IMG/VR virus record: IMGVR_UViG_3300032053_000483
Location: 1-25,023 of that record
Direction: 5' to 3' (one strand)
Source: a virus
Length of the DNA stretch: 25,023 nt
Positions within the stretch are counted from its first letter, which is position 1. Each line of letters begins with the position of its first letter. The notes beneath the pieces were generated by a model that was given only the letters and a program-made list of their open reading frames with translations, did no database searches and was not told the DNA's origin. Positions 15,124 through 20,040 of the stretch are shown piece after piece. Both the position numbers and the translations under genes were made by a program.

Positions 15124-15221
15124 TTCTTATAAATCAATCTTACTAACTTGTTAATCAACCCTTTGGTTAGTTTGTGTCTCTTGGTTAGTTTTTCCAAGCC
15201 TTTAATGTCTTGGGTGTTCAT
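15120..15221 (-). CDS. 33-residue basic microprotein
   Basis: MNTQDIKGLEKLTKRHKLTKGL then NKLVRLIYKK. Strongly basic, helical, with an internal KLTK repeat. Ends in an ATGA overlap with the next gene; its start region ACCTATTAAAAGAATG copies that upstream of the gene at 15226-15522. Could bind nucleic acid. Low certainty because of size. Confidence 0.5.
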   Translation of the reverse strand: MNTQDIKGLEKLTKRHKLTKGLINKLVRLIYKK

Positions 15222-15225
15222 TCTT

Positions 15226-15522
15226 TTAATAGGTTAATTTCAGCCTTGTTTCTAATTCGGTCAAGGCACTATTCCAACCAACCGAATATCTATTTTTATC
15301 AGTTTCTCTCTTGTCCCACATTTTATCTATTGCCTCCTCCACCTTTTTCTCTAATTCAGTCTTTTGGGCTTTGAGTGCTTTATAGTGTAAGTTGTCCAAG
15401 AAATTAGTTGTTTGGTCAATAACGGCAGACGAGGAGTGTGGTTCTTCGCTGGCATAATAAACCCCACTAATTAAATGTCTTAATTTTTCTTTGTCCCAAG
15501 TAGTTATTTTTTTATCTTTCAT
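15226..15522 (-). CDS. Hypothetical 98-residue protein (MKDK start cassette)
   Basis: Good ribosome site GAAAGGAAAG. Begins MKDKKITTWDKEKLRHL; mainly helical with a central coiled-coil-like run (KALKAQKTELEKKVEEAIDKMWDK) and a VGWNSALTELETRLKL end similar to the 83-residue protein downstream. Its start region is nearly the same as those of the genes at 15810-15962 and 15976-16098. Function unknown. Confidence 0.65.
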   Translation of the reverse strand: MKDKKITTWDKEKLRHLISGVYYASEEPHSSSAVIDQTTNFLDNLHYKALKAQKTELEKKVEEAIDKMWDKRETDKNRYSVGWNSALTELETRLKLTY

Positions 15523-15533
15523 TCTTTCCTTTC

Positions 15534-15779
15534 TTATTCTTTTAATAGGTTTTTGTTTAAAAAAGTAATCGTAATTCTAGAGATGCCTGTTCCTTTCAAA
15601 AGTTTTATCAATTTGTCAATCGTTTTTGTATAGTCAGGCGGGTTAGTCACCATGTGTTTATCAGACATAAAAAAATAAATCATCTCAATTTCTTCTCCGC
15701 CTTTACTTACTTTTCGGAAGTAATCCACATTTTCGGTATCATAAACTGGCTTGTAAATTATTGACATATCTTTCTTCAT
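15534..15779 (-). CDS. Hypothetical 81-residue protein
   Basis: Strong ribosome site AAGGAGGAAAG. Alternating strands and one helix: MSIIYKPVYD, EIEMIYFFMSD, then YTKTIDKLIKLLKGTGISRITITFLNK, which looks like a helix followed by a terminal strand, a small alpha/beta unit. Third member of the group with a shared start region. No family recognised. Confidence 0.6.
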   Translation of the reverse strand: MKKDMSIIYKPVYDTENVDYFRKVSKGGEEIEMIYFFMSDKHMVTNPPDYTKTIDKLIKLLKGTGISRITITFLNKNLLKE

Positions 15780-15809
15780 TCTTTCCTCCTTATTCTTTTA
15801 AGTTCCATA

Positions 15810-15962
15810 TTAGTATTTGTCATTTTCAAGCAACCAATCGTTAAATCCCATTCCTCCTGCTTCAAATTTATCTTTGAAAGCTCGCTTATAAATTTCCTTC
15901 ATAGCTAATTTATGAGCCCTTTTTTGTGCCTTAATTATTATCTTCTCCTTTTTATCTTTCAT
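15810..15962 (-). CDS. 50-residue basic microprotein (MKDKK start)
   Basis: MKDKKEKIIIKAQKRAHKLA, then a second helix and EAGGMGFNDWLLENDKY. Ribosome site AAGGAAGGAAAG. Codes cleanly to a TAA; the first residues copy those of the genes at 15226-15522 and 15976-16098. Basic N-terminal helix, acidic end. Function unknown. Confidence 0.55.
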   Translation of the reverse strand: MKDKKEKIIIKAQKRAHKLAMKEIYKRAFKDKFEAGGMGFNDWLLENDKY

Positions 15963-15975
15963 TCTTTCCTTCCTT

Positions 15976-16098
15976 TTATTTATTAAAACTTATTAAGAAC
16001 TTTGCGAGGGGCTTGGGTTGGCCGTTACGGGTATTTCGTCCCCCCATTGTTTCCAATTTCCCCGACCCTGGCAAAATTCTCAAAGTTTTATCTTTCAT
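15976..16098 (-). CDS. 40-residue microprotein (MKDKT start)
   Basis: Begins MKDKTLRILPGSGKLETMGG with ribosome site AAGGAAAG. After the first four residues it has nothing in common with the others of the group. GSGK here is too short and out of context to be a P-loop. It may be a real tiny protein or a leftover of duplication of the start region. Confidence 0.4.
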   Translation of the reverse strand: MKDKTLRILPGSGKLETMGGRNTRNGQPKPLAKFLISFNK

Positions 16099-16126
16099 TC
16101 TTTCCTTATTCTTTTAAGTTAGTAAA

Positions 16127-16345
16127 TTATTTTTCTATAATATCCACTAAATCTTTAATTGACCCCGTGCTAAACCTGTCATGCTCACACTCTATATTTA
16201 CCCCAGAGCTTAAAGGAACAAGAAATCTTTGTAAACAAGTTCTACATTGAAATACTTTGTATAATTGTTTCCCGGTCTGGGGAGAACCCGTTGCTGGTAC
16301 TTTACCATTTAGTGGACCTTCAAATGTTTTACTTTCCATTTTCAT
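16127..16345 (-). CDS. Small zinc-ribbon-like protein
   Basis: 72 residues. VFQCRTCLQRFLVPLSSGVNIECEHD holds Cys34, Cys37, Cys53 and His55, a probable metal knuckle around a beta hairpin. The N-terminal 30 residues are Gly/Pro/Thr-rich, the C-terminus one helix. AAAGGAGG lies in the end of the upstream gene, and its ATG overlaps that stop. Possible nucleic-acid or protein-binding adaptor. Confidence 0.6.
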   Translation of the reverse strand: MKMESKTFEGPLNGKVPATGSPQTGKQLYKVFQCRTCLQRFLVPLSSGVNIECEHDRFSTGSIKDLVDIIEK

Positions 16346-16482
16346 TTTCCTCCTTTAAACAAATAATTTATTAACCAAAAAAAGAATGGCACTATAAAAC
16401 TACCAATTACCATCCCGGCTAGAAATAATATCCAACCGTGGTCAAGTATGTATAAGACTATTTCTATTTCTGGTATGTTCAT
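16342..16482 (-). CDS. 46-residue membrane microprotein
   Basis: MNIPEIEIVLYILDHGWILF, then LAGMVIGSFIVPFFFWLINYLF, one long hydrophobic helix, ending KGGK. The codons of KGGK are also the ribosome site of the next gene. ATGA overlap at both ends, third of a run of tiny membrane proteins. Confidence 0.65.
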   Translation of the reverse strand: MNIPEIEIVLYILDHGWILFLAGMVIGSFIVPFFFWLINYLFKGGK

Positions 16483-16649
16483 TTAATTACTCCTAATCCT
16501 TGAAGTCCCCATAAAAAACCTATCACCATTAGTAAAACCAAAAAAATATAAAAGAGACCTTCTCTAAATTCTTCATCTACTATTGTTGCCACAATTATTA
16601 TTACTCCAAATATAATTGCGGGTATAAATCCCAAAAGTTGTATTTTCAT
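16479..16649 (-). CDS. 56-residue two-helix membrane protein
   Basis: Starts at MKIQLLGFIPAIIFGVIIIVAT (ATG at 16649, ATGA overlap with the upstream gene; a longer reading to 16694 has no such support). First helix about 4-22, charged turn VDEEFREG, second helix LFYIFLVLLMVIGFLWGL. This hairpin shape would suit a class II holin-like or spanin-accessory protein, but the proper lysis cassette lies at 22641-21087. Confidence 0.65.
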   Translation of the reverse strand: MKIQLLGFIPAIIFGVIIIVATIVDEEFREGLFYIFLVLLMVIGFLWGLQGLGVIK

Positions 16650-16765
16650 TTCAATATAAAAAATAGTGCAACTATGACCGCCCCAATCAAGCACCCTAAA
16701 ATAAACTGGCCTATCATTTCTTCATATCTCTCTTCGTTTTGGGTAAGTTTGGTTAGTATATTCAT
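16646..16765 (-). CDS. 39-residue tail-anchored membrane microprotein
   Basis: Charged N-terminus MNILTKLTQNEERYEEMIGQ followed by one C-terminal hydrophobic helix FILGCLIGAVIVALFFIL. Joined to both neighbours by ATGA overlaps. The layout is that of a small tail-anchored protein. Function unknown. Confidence 0.6.
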   Translation of the reverse strand: MNILTKLTQNEERYEEMIGQFILGCLIGAVIVALFFILK

Positions 16766-16920
16766 TTTGTTTTCCGGTGCCGTAATACTCTAATTAAAAA
16801 ACATAAAAGCGAGTATTGAGAAACTCTGTCGAGAACAATAGAGTTATATTTATCGCTGGCAGAAACCAGCCCACCTTCTTCAAGTTCCCAAATACAGCCT
16901 CTTTTTAATTGAGTTCTCAT
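16762..16920 (-). CDS. 52-residue hypothetical protein
   Basis: MRTQLKRGCIWELEEGGLVS then ASDKYNSIVLDRVSQYSLLC and a basic end VLRHRKTK. No convincing membrane helix. Kept as a gene because start and stop each overlap a neighbour by ATGA. Confidence 0.5.
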   Translation of the reverse strand: MRTQLKRGCIWELEEGGLVSASDKYNSIVLDRVSQYSLLCFLIRVLRHRKTK

Positions 16921-17489
16921 TTACATTCACCTCTACTAATTGGCCCCCACTCTTTGCCATAACCTCTTACAAGAGCGTAAGCTGTAGTCTCTATTGAATA
17001 AAATGGGCTAAATCTATCTCCTAACTCATTAACTAAACCTTTCTTAATCATTTCTTTTCTTATCCGGTTATAAGTAGCCTCTCTAAATTGCAAGACTCCA
17101 CAACTTTTACCGGAATCACCGCAACTTTCATTCTCGCCGAAGTTGCTCTCTTCTCTTAACAAACAGTATAGTTGGTAAATTATGTAATTCTTTTGCTTGG
17201 CACTGCCGGTAAACCTCTCGGCGGTCATTTCTACCATATTGGGAATCGATTGTCGCACAATCTCTTTTGCCTCCATTAGGGTAAGAAACTTAACCTTGTA
17301 ATTATTATCTACCGCCCCAACCTCCGGCACCGGACTTATAATCGGGGCTTTTAATTCTTTCTCGTACCAAAGTGAGGCCAAATATATAAGGGCCATTATC
17401 ATTAAGAACATGAGAGCCATTCTAAAGAACCAATGGTTGCGGTAACTAACTTTTTTCCAGGCTTTGTAGGCTTTCTTGTATTTTAACAT
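16917..17489 (-). CDS. Membrane-anchored lytic transglycosylase-like protein (SLT fold)
   Basis: 190 residues from the ATG at 17489, chosen because GGAGG stands 10 bases before it; the longer frame to 17651 has low-quality sequence. Residues 23-41 (MALMFLMIMALIYLASLW) are one membrane helix after a basic start, so the enzyme domain would lie outside the cytoplasm. REESNFGENESCGDSGKSCGVLQF holds the SLT signature: catalytic Glu of EESNF, two Cys that may form a disulfide, and GVLQF. PFYSIETTAYALVRGYGKEWG is the last conserved helix. It would cut peptidoglycan, either at DNA entry or to help lysis. Sequence-only call. Confidence 0.75.
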   Translation of the reverse strand: MLKYKKAYKAWKKVSYRNHWFFRMALMFLMIMALIYLASLWYEKELKAPIISPVPEVGAVDNNYKVKFLTLMEAKEIVRQSIPNMVEMTAERFTGSAKQKNYIIYQLYCLLREESNFGENESCGDSGKSCGVLQFREATYNRIRKEMIKKGLVNELGDRFSPFYSIETTAYALVRGYGKEWGPISRGECK

Positions 17490-17517
17490 TTGGTTAATTC
17501 CTCCGGGTTCGGGCCGG

Positions 17518-17730
17518 TTATCTGCTCGGCAGGACAGGCCCGACTCCGGGGGCATCAACGCCTCCGGTACTATCAGTAAACAACTTCTTCGACCTTTGTA
17601 CCTTAAGTTCAAACTTGACAAGCGACTGACACGAGAAACACAACTCCTCACCGAAAGCGTGAAACGAATAACTCGCCACCTTCTCGTGAATTATTGTCCC
17701 GCACTTTGTACACTTGTTTGAAAATTCCAT
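17518..17730 (-). CDS. Small double-CxxC zinc protein
   Basis: 70 residues from ATG at 17730, directly after the upstream stop at 17732. CTKCG (7-11) and CFSCQ (31-35) are spaced as in a zinc ribbon. The last 20 residues are Gly/Pro/Val-rich and unstructured. An in-frame longer start lies inside the previous gene and is unlikely. Possible nucleic-acid binding. Confidence 0.6.
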   Translation of the reverse strand: MEFSNKCTKCGTIIHEKVASYSFHAFGEELCFSCQSLVKFELKVQRSKKLFTDSTGGVDAPGVGPVLPSR

Positions 17731-17731
17731 A

Positions 17732-17905
17732 TTAGTTGTTCCCGTCATTAATAAACTCGGCCGGTAATTCTTCCTCAAAAACCTTTGTAACGCTTATGGT
17801 CGCCCTTCTTGCCCCTTCTTTTAACCCCATCTCGTACCCTTCTTTGTAAGCTCTCGCTTGCAATTCAATTACATTCTTGGCTAAAATATCCATTGGTATA
17901 TTCAT
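17732..17905 (-). CDS. 57-residue hypothetical protein
   Basis: Start at MNIPMDILAKNVIELQARAYK (17905), preceded by GAAAGGAAT; a longer reading overlaps the previous gene. Helical, with AYKEGYEMGLKEGARRA, a Gly-spaced helix seen in many small phage proteins. C-terminus acidic. Function unknown. Confidence 0.6.
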   Translation of the reverse strand: MNIPMDILAKNVIELQARAYKEGYEMGLKEGARRATISVTKVFEEELPAEFINDGNN

Positions 17906-17915
17906 ATTATTCCTT

Positions 17916-18320
17916 TCAGGCTTTAAGCCATTTAACTTTTTTACATTCAGGGTTTTGGCAAAAGACACCTTTCCATTTCTTATTATTCGTTTCCCCGGAT
18001 TTCTCTACCGCTTCCCCTCCGCAAGCATCACATACCGCCTTGGGTTCTTGTTTAACGGCCTTTCCGTTAGTTTCGGTGTTCCAGCTTGGTTTAAATCCCT
18101 TCTCTACCATGTTGTTAACCGCTTCCATGATCTTGTCCAGTTTAATATCGCCAGAGTCGCTTCTTTTAGTGATGAGAACAGAAAAACCTTTGAAGTAACC
18201 CTTGACCGTAATTGAGACCGGGGCTTCGGGTAATGCTTTCTTGGTCAATTCTTCCGCCTTATCCATAACTTCTTCTATTTCTTGGGTTTCTGCAAGTTCC
18301 ATTGCTTCCGATCCATTCAT
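17916..18320 (-). CDS. Hypothetical protein with C-terminal zinc ribbon
   Basis: 134 residues from ATG at 18320 (AAAGGAAAC upstream; the longer frame to 18377 would run through the folded leader). Acidic helical start, a small alpha/beta middle (VSITVKGYFKGFSVLITKR; IKLDKIMEAVNNMVEKGFKPSW), and a zinc ribbon: CDACG then FCQNPECKKVKW. It is the first gene after the strongest promoter in the window, so it is probably made early and abundantly. Single-stranded DNA or RNA binding is possible; not shown. Confidence 0.65.
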   Translation of the reverse strand: MNGSEAMELAETQEIEEVMDKAEELTKKALPEAPVSITVKGYFKGFSVLITKRSDSGDIKLDKIMEAVNNMVEKGFKPSWNTETNGKAVKQEPKAVCDACGGEAVEKSGETNNKKWKGVFCQNPECKKVKWLKA

Positions 18321-18357
18321 TTTGTTTCCTTTCTTAATTATTTTAAAAACTTTGGTC

Positions 18358-18411
18358 AGGACTATCTCGTAGGACAATGAATCCCCGTAAGGTAATTAAC
18401 CAGATAGTCCT
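18358..18411 (-). ncRNA. Folded 5' leader (three-way junction candidate)
   Basis: In the minus-strand transcript AGGACTATCT (18402-18411) pairs perfectly over 10 bp with AGATAGTCCT (18358-18367). Inside are two smaller possible hairpins, GGT/ACC around TAATT (near 18390-18400) and GGGA/TCCT around a short loop. It lies 38 bases before the ATG at 18320 in a leader of about 130 bases. It does not match a riboswitch class I know; it may be a regulator-responsive leader or simply stabilise the mRNA. Confidence 0.5.
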
Positions 18412-18456
18412 TATCAAAATCTTCAAACCTATTAACTTTTTAATGTTCTAATGTTT

Positions 18457-18485
18457 ATTGTATCACCTATTATCTACCTTGTCAA
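18457..18485 (-). promoter_or_regulatory. Near-consensus sigma70 promoter
   Basis: Minus strand: TTGACA (18480-18485, 6/6), spacer of exactly 17 bp, TACAAT (18457-18462, 5/6). Start expected near 18450, with a leader to the ATG at 18320. Best promoter seen in the window; it would drive the run of small genes down to the 13-17 kb area. Confidence 0.8.
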
Positions 18486-18505
18486 TAGGGTATTTTGTGC
18501 CTAAT

Positions 18506-18718
18506 TTAGTCCCCTTTTAAAAACTGGCCGGTTTTAAAATTCCTTTTTCTTGCCTTTAAAACAATACCCATATCTCTTAAGTGGCGGTAGACCGACCCAA
18601 CGGTTAAATCTATCTCTTTGGCTATTTTTGCCACTGAAGTGCCGGAATTGTACATAGAAAGTATCTTTTGCCGAATTTCACGAATGTAAGTTAGAAGCGC
18701 AACATCATATTCTTGCAT
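18506..18718 (-). CDS. Small HTH regulator
   Basis: 70 residues. A leading helix (VALLTYIREIRQKILSMYNS) then TSVAKIAKEIDLTVGSVYRHLRDMG (28-52), a clear helix-turn-helix of the resolvase/Hin or sigma-region-4 type with recognition helix VGSVYRHLRDM. The basic tail KARKRNFKTGQF may sit in the minor groove. No ribosome site precedes the ATG, but a strong promoter ends 6 bases before it, so the mRNA is probably leaderless. Located between that promoter and the strong promoter at 18457, a good place for an early switch. Confidence 0.75.
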   Translation of the reverse strand: MQEYDVALLTYIREIRQKILSMYNSGTSVAKIAKEIDLTVGSVYRHLRDMGIVLKARKRNFKTGQFLKGD

Positions 18719-18724
18719 GTAAAC

Positions 18725-18759
18725 ATTATATCATAGGTGTCAAGTGGCATCAAGTAGTT
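18725..18759 (-). promoter_or_regulatory. Promoter and operator-like repeats of the HTH gene
   Basis: Minus strand TTGATG (18748-18753), 17-bp spacer, TATAAT (18725-18730) with TGA directly before it (extended -10). Plus strand also shows TCAAGTGGCA and TCAAGTAGTT in tandem (18740-18759, 10-bp period), and TGTCAAGTGGCA (18738-18749) which recurs with one change at the capsid promoter. The start of transcription should fall on or beside the A of the HTH gene ATG. Confidence 0.7.
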
Positions 18760-18940
18760 TGCCGCCGAATATATTTTCTATTTCTTGATCTTTATCAACA
18801 ACACCAACACTTTCCGCAATCCGGACCTTGATTGATAACCCAACCTTTTCCCAAAGCGACATCATGGAGATATCGCCTTTACTTTTCGCTTCTAACCACT
18901 TCTTGCGGGTATCTATTAGTAACTGTTCTAAATTAGTCAT
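18740..18940 (-). CDS. 66-residue hypothetical protein
   Basis: MTNLEQLLIDTRKKWLEAKSKG is a charged helix, followed by SMMSLWEKVGLSIKVRIAES and an acidic VVDKDQEIENIFGG. No strong ribosome site. The frame stays open for 46 more codons upstream, to a TAA near 19079, but holds no usual start codon. Its end overlaps the regulator's operator-like repeats. Function unknown. Confidence 0.5.
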   Translation of the reverse strand: MTNLEQLLIDTRKKWLEAKSKGDISMMSLWEKVGLSIKVRIAESVGVVDKDQEIENIFGGKLLDAT

Positions 18941-19070
18941 ATACTTTTGTTTATAAGATACTATATCCCTAATAACGGTTAAGTTACTTTTTAATTTCGG
19001 CGATGCTCTGAAATTCTCCTGCTTCTTCGTCTCAGGTCTGGCTTTACACTCCGCAGGCTTTGTCTTAGTT

Positions 19071-19089
19071 TCGGGGACTTACACCCCGA
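19071..19089 (-). other. GC-rich hairpin in a 188-base gap
   Basis: TCGGGG and CCCCGA (6 bp, perfect) enclose a 7-base loop. The gap 18941-19128 otherwise shows two copies of CTTCCAGT (plus strand) and the open upstream extension of the 66-residue gene. No T-run after the hairpin on either strand, so not an obvious terminator. Confidence 0.45.
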
Positions 19090-19128
19090 CTTCCAGTACG
19101 GTCTTTAACTTCTGAGAGAGCTTCCAGT

Positions 19129-19359
19129 CTAATGAATCATTAGCTGGGCTTTTCTGTTCGCCTTTCTAATAACAGTATGTTCCTTATCAGACACTTCGGA
19201 ACAGGGACTAAATAACGCTTGTTGGTTTTCTTCGTTGAAGATTTTAGAGAAAAGGTCGTTGGCGTCTTTCTGGTAGTTTGGGTGGTAACGGGAACAATAG
19301 ATAAGAAGACACATTAAAGTCTCAAGTTCATCCTCGTTAAAGTTAATAGTTTTACTCAT
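19129..19359 (-). CDS. 76-residue hypothetical protein
   Basis: Starts MSKTINFNEDELETLMCLLIYCSRYHP, helical, then ANDLFSKIFNEENQQALF and a basic helix IRKANRKAQLM. ATGA overlap with the preceding gene supports the start. Not recognised; may act with its neighbour. Confidence 0.6.
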   Translation of the reverse strand: MSKTINFNEDELETLMCLLIYCSRYHPNYQKDANDLFSKIFNEENQQALFSPCSEVSDKEHTVIRKANRKAQLMIH

Positions 19360-19658
19360 ATATTCGTATACACATAATAATCATCCGGTTGTTTTTTACA
19401 ATGAGGGATGCAAAGTTCGAACATTTCCATCGGACGACTTTCGAACAGGAAAACTTCCTTGACTACTTTATACTTTTTACAAGCTTTCGGCATAAATACT
19501 CGCTCCCCATTAGGGGTTCTTACTAAAACATATCTTGAAGACTTTTTTGCTTTGTCGAAGTAGGTTTTGTTTACACGGCAGAAATCATAGTCGGGCTGAA
19601 CACTCATCGGTTTGTGTATGTCTACTACTATGTGGTTTCCTAGTGTTGTTAGTTGCAT
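19356..19658 (-). CDS. 100-residue hypothetical protein behind an attenuator-like leader
   Basis: Mixed strands and short helices (MQLTTLGNHIVVDIHKPM; RYVLVRTPNGERVFMPK; KVVKEVFLFESRPMEMFELCIPHC). Three Cys and a CIPHC ending suggest possible metal binding. Ribosome site GGAG at 7-8 bases. A hairpin with a U-run ends only about 11 bases before the start, so expression is likely controlled there. Confidence 0.6.
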   Translation of the reverse strand: MQLTTLGNHIVVDIHKPMSVQPDYDFCRVNKTYFDKAKKSSRYVLVRTPNGERVFMPKACKKYKVVKEVFLFESRPMEMFELCIPHCKKQPDDYYVYTNI

Positions 19659-19669
19659 ATTACTCCACT

Positions 19670-19709
19670 AAAAAGCCCCCCGTGAGCTAGAACGCAAAAG
19701 CGGGAGGCT
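19670..19709 (-). terminator. Rho-independent terminator or attenuator
   Basis: Minus-strand RNA: AGCCTCCCG (19701-19709) pairs with CGGGGGGCT (19674-19682), 9 bp with one G-U, an 18-base loop, then T's at 19673-19670. The loop contains TGCGTTCTAG, complementary to an upstream segment (19729-19738), which could block hairpin formation. Confidence 0.7.
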
Positions 19710-19738
19710 GTAATATTATAATCTATAATGCGTTCTAG
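19687..19738. promoter_or_regulatory. 10-bp inverted repeat around a TATAAT box
   Basis: CTAGAACGCA (19687-19696) and TGCGTTCTAG (19729-19738) are perfect inverted arms, 12 of 13 if extended outward. Centres are 42 bp apart, about four helical turns. On the minus strand TATAAT lies between them (19715-19720) but without a good -35. Either an antiterminator pairing in RNA or a pair of operator half sites in DNA. Confidence 0.5.
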
Positions 19739-19807
19739 TTCATCCATAACTACAATTTAAACCTTTTTAAGAAGAAGTCAATAATGCAATCGCATACAAA
19801 CCATATC

Positions 19808-19837
19808 ATCACGCCAAAATCACGCAACTAATCACGC
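19808..19837. repeat. Three ATCACGC direct repeats (iteron-like)
   Basis: ATCACGC occurs at 19808-19814, 19819-19825 and 19831-19837, steps of 11 and 12 bp, so on nearly the same helix face. Minus strand TTGCGTGAT twice and TGGCGTGAT once. The third copy lies in the last codons of the 70-residue gene; the other two are in the gap before the attenuator-like leader. Confidence 0.55.
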
Positions 19838-20040
19838 AAGGCTATTTTCGTTCTAACTTCAATAAACGGAGCTTTCGGAGATACTTCCATCCCCTCACAC
19901 TCGCCCTCAAGTATTTTAAACTTATCGGGAAGATAGGCAAGGGTGCCATTCATTTTAGAGGGAAGTCTGTATCTTGGTATGTATTCAACCCCAACCCACT
20001 CATTTGTCGGAAAGCCTGAGGTAAAGTGTATTTCTTTCAA
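19828..20040 (-). CDS. 70-residue hypothetical protein, TTG start
   Basis: Begins at TTG in a TTGA overlap with the metallophosphoesterase stop, with AAAGG upstream. Short strands dominate: EIHFTSGFPTNEWVGVEYIPR, TLAYLPDKFKIL, and PFIEVRTKIAL. No family recognised. Coupling to the upstream enzyme suggests a shared function. Confidence 0.55.
   Translation of the reverse strand: MKEIHFTSGFPTNEWVGVEYIPRYRLPSKMNGTLAYLPDKFKILEGECEGMEVSPKAPFIEVRTKIALRD

Noticed and set aside
15976-16098. GSGK as a P-loop NTPase
   Set aside because: The protein has 40 residues and lacks strands and Walker B.
17490-17651. Longer N-terminus for the transglycosylase-like protein
   Set aside because: The extension overlaps the zinc protein gene in another frame, while GGAGG stands properly before the ATG at 17489.
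18358-18411. Truncated tRNA
   Set aside because: Only about 54 bases, with no anticodon arm; the long outer stem fits a leader fold better.
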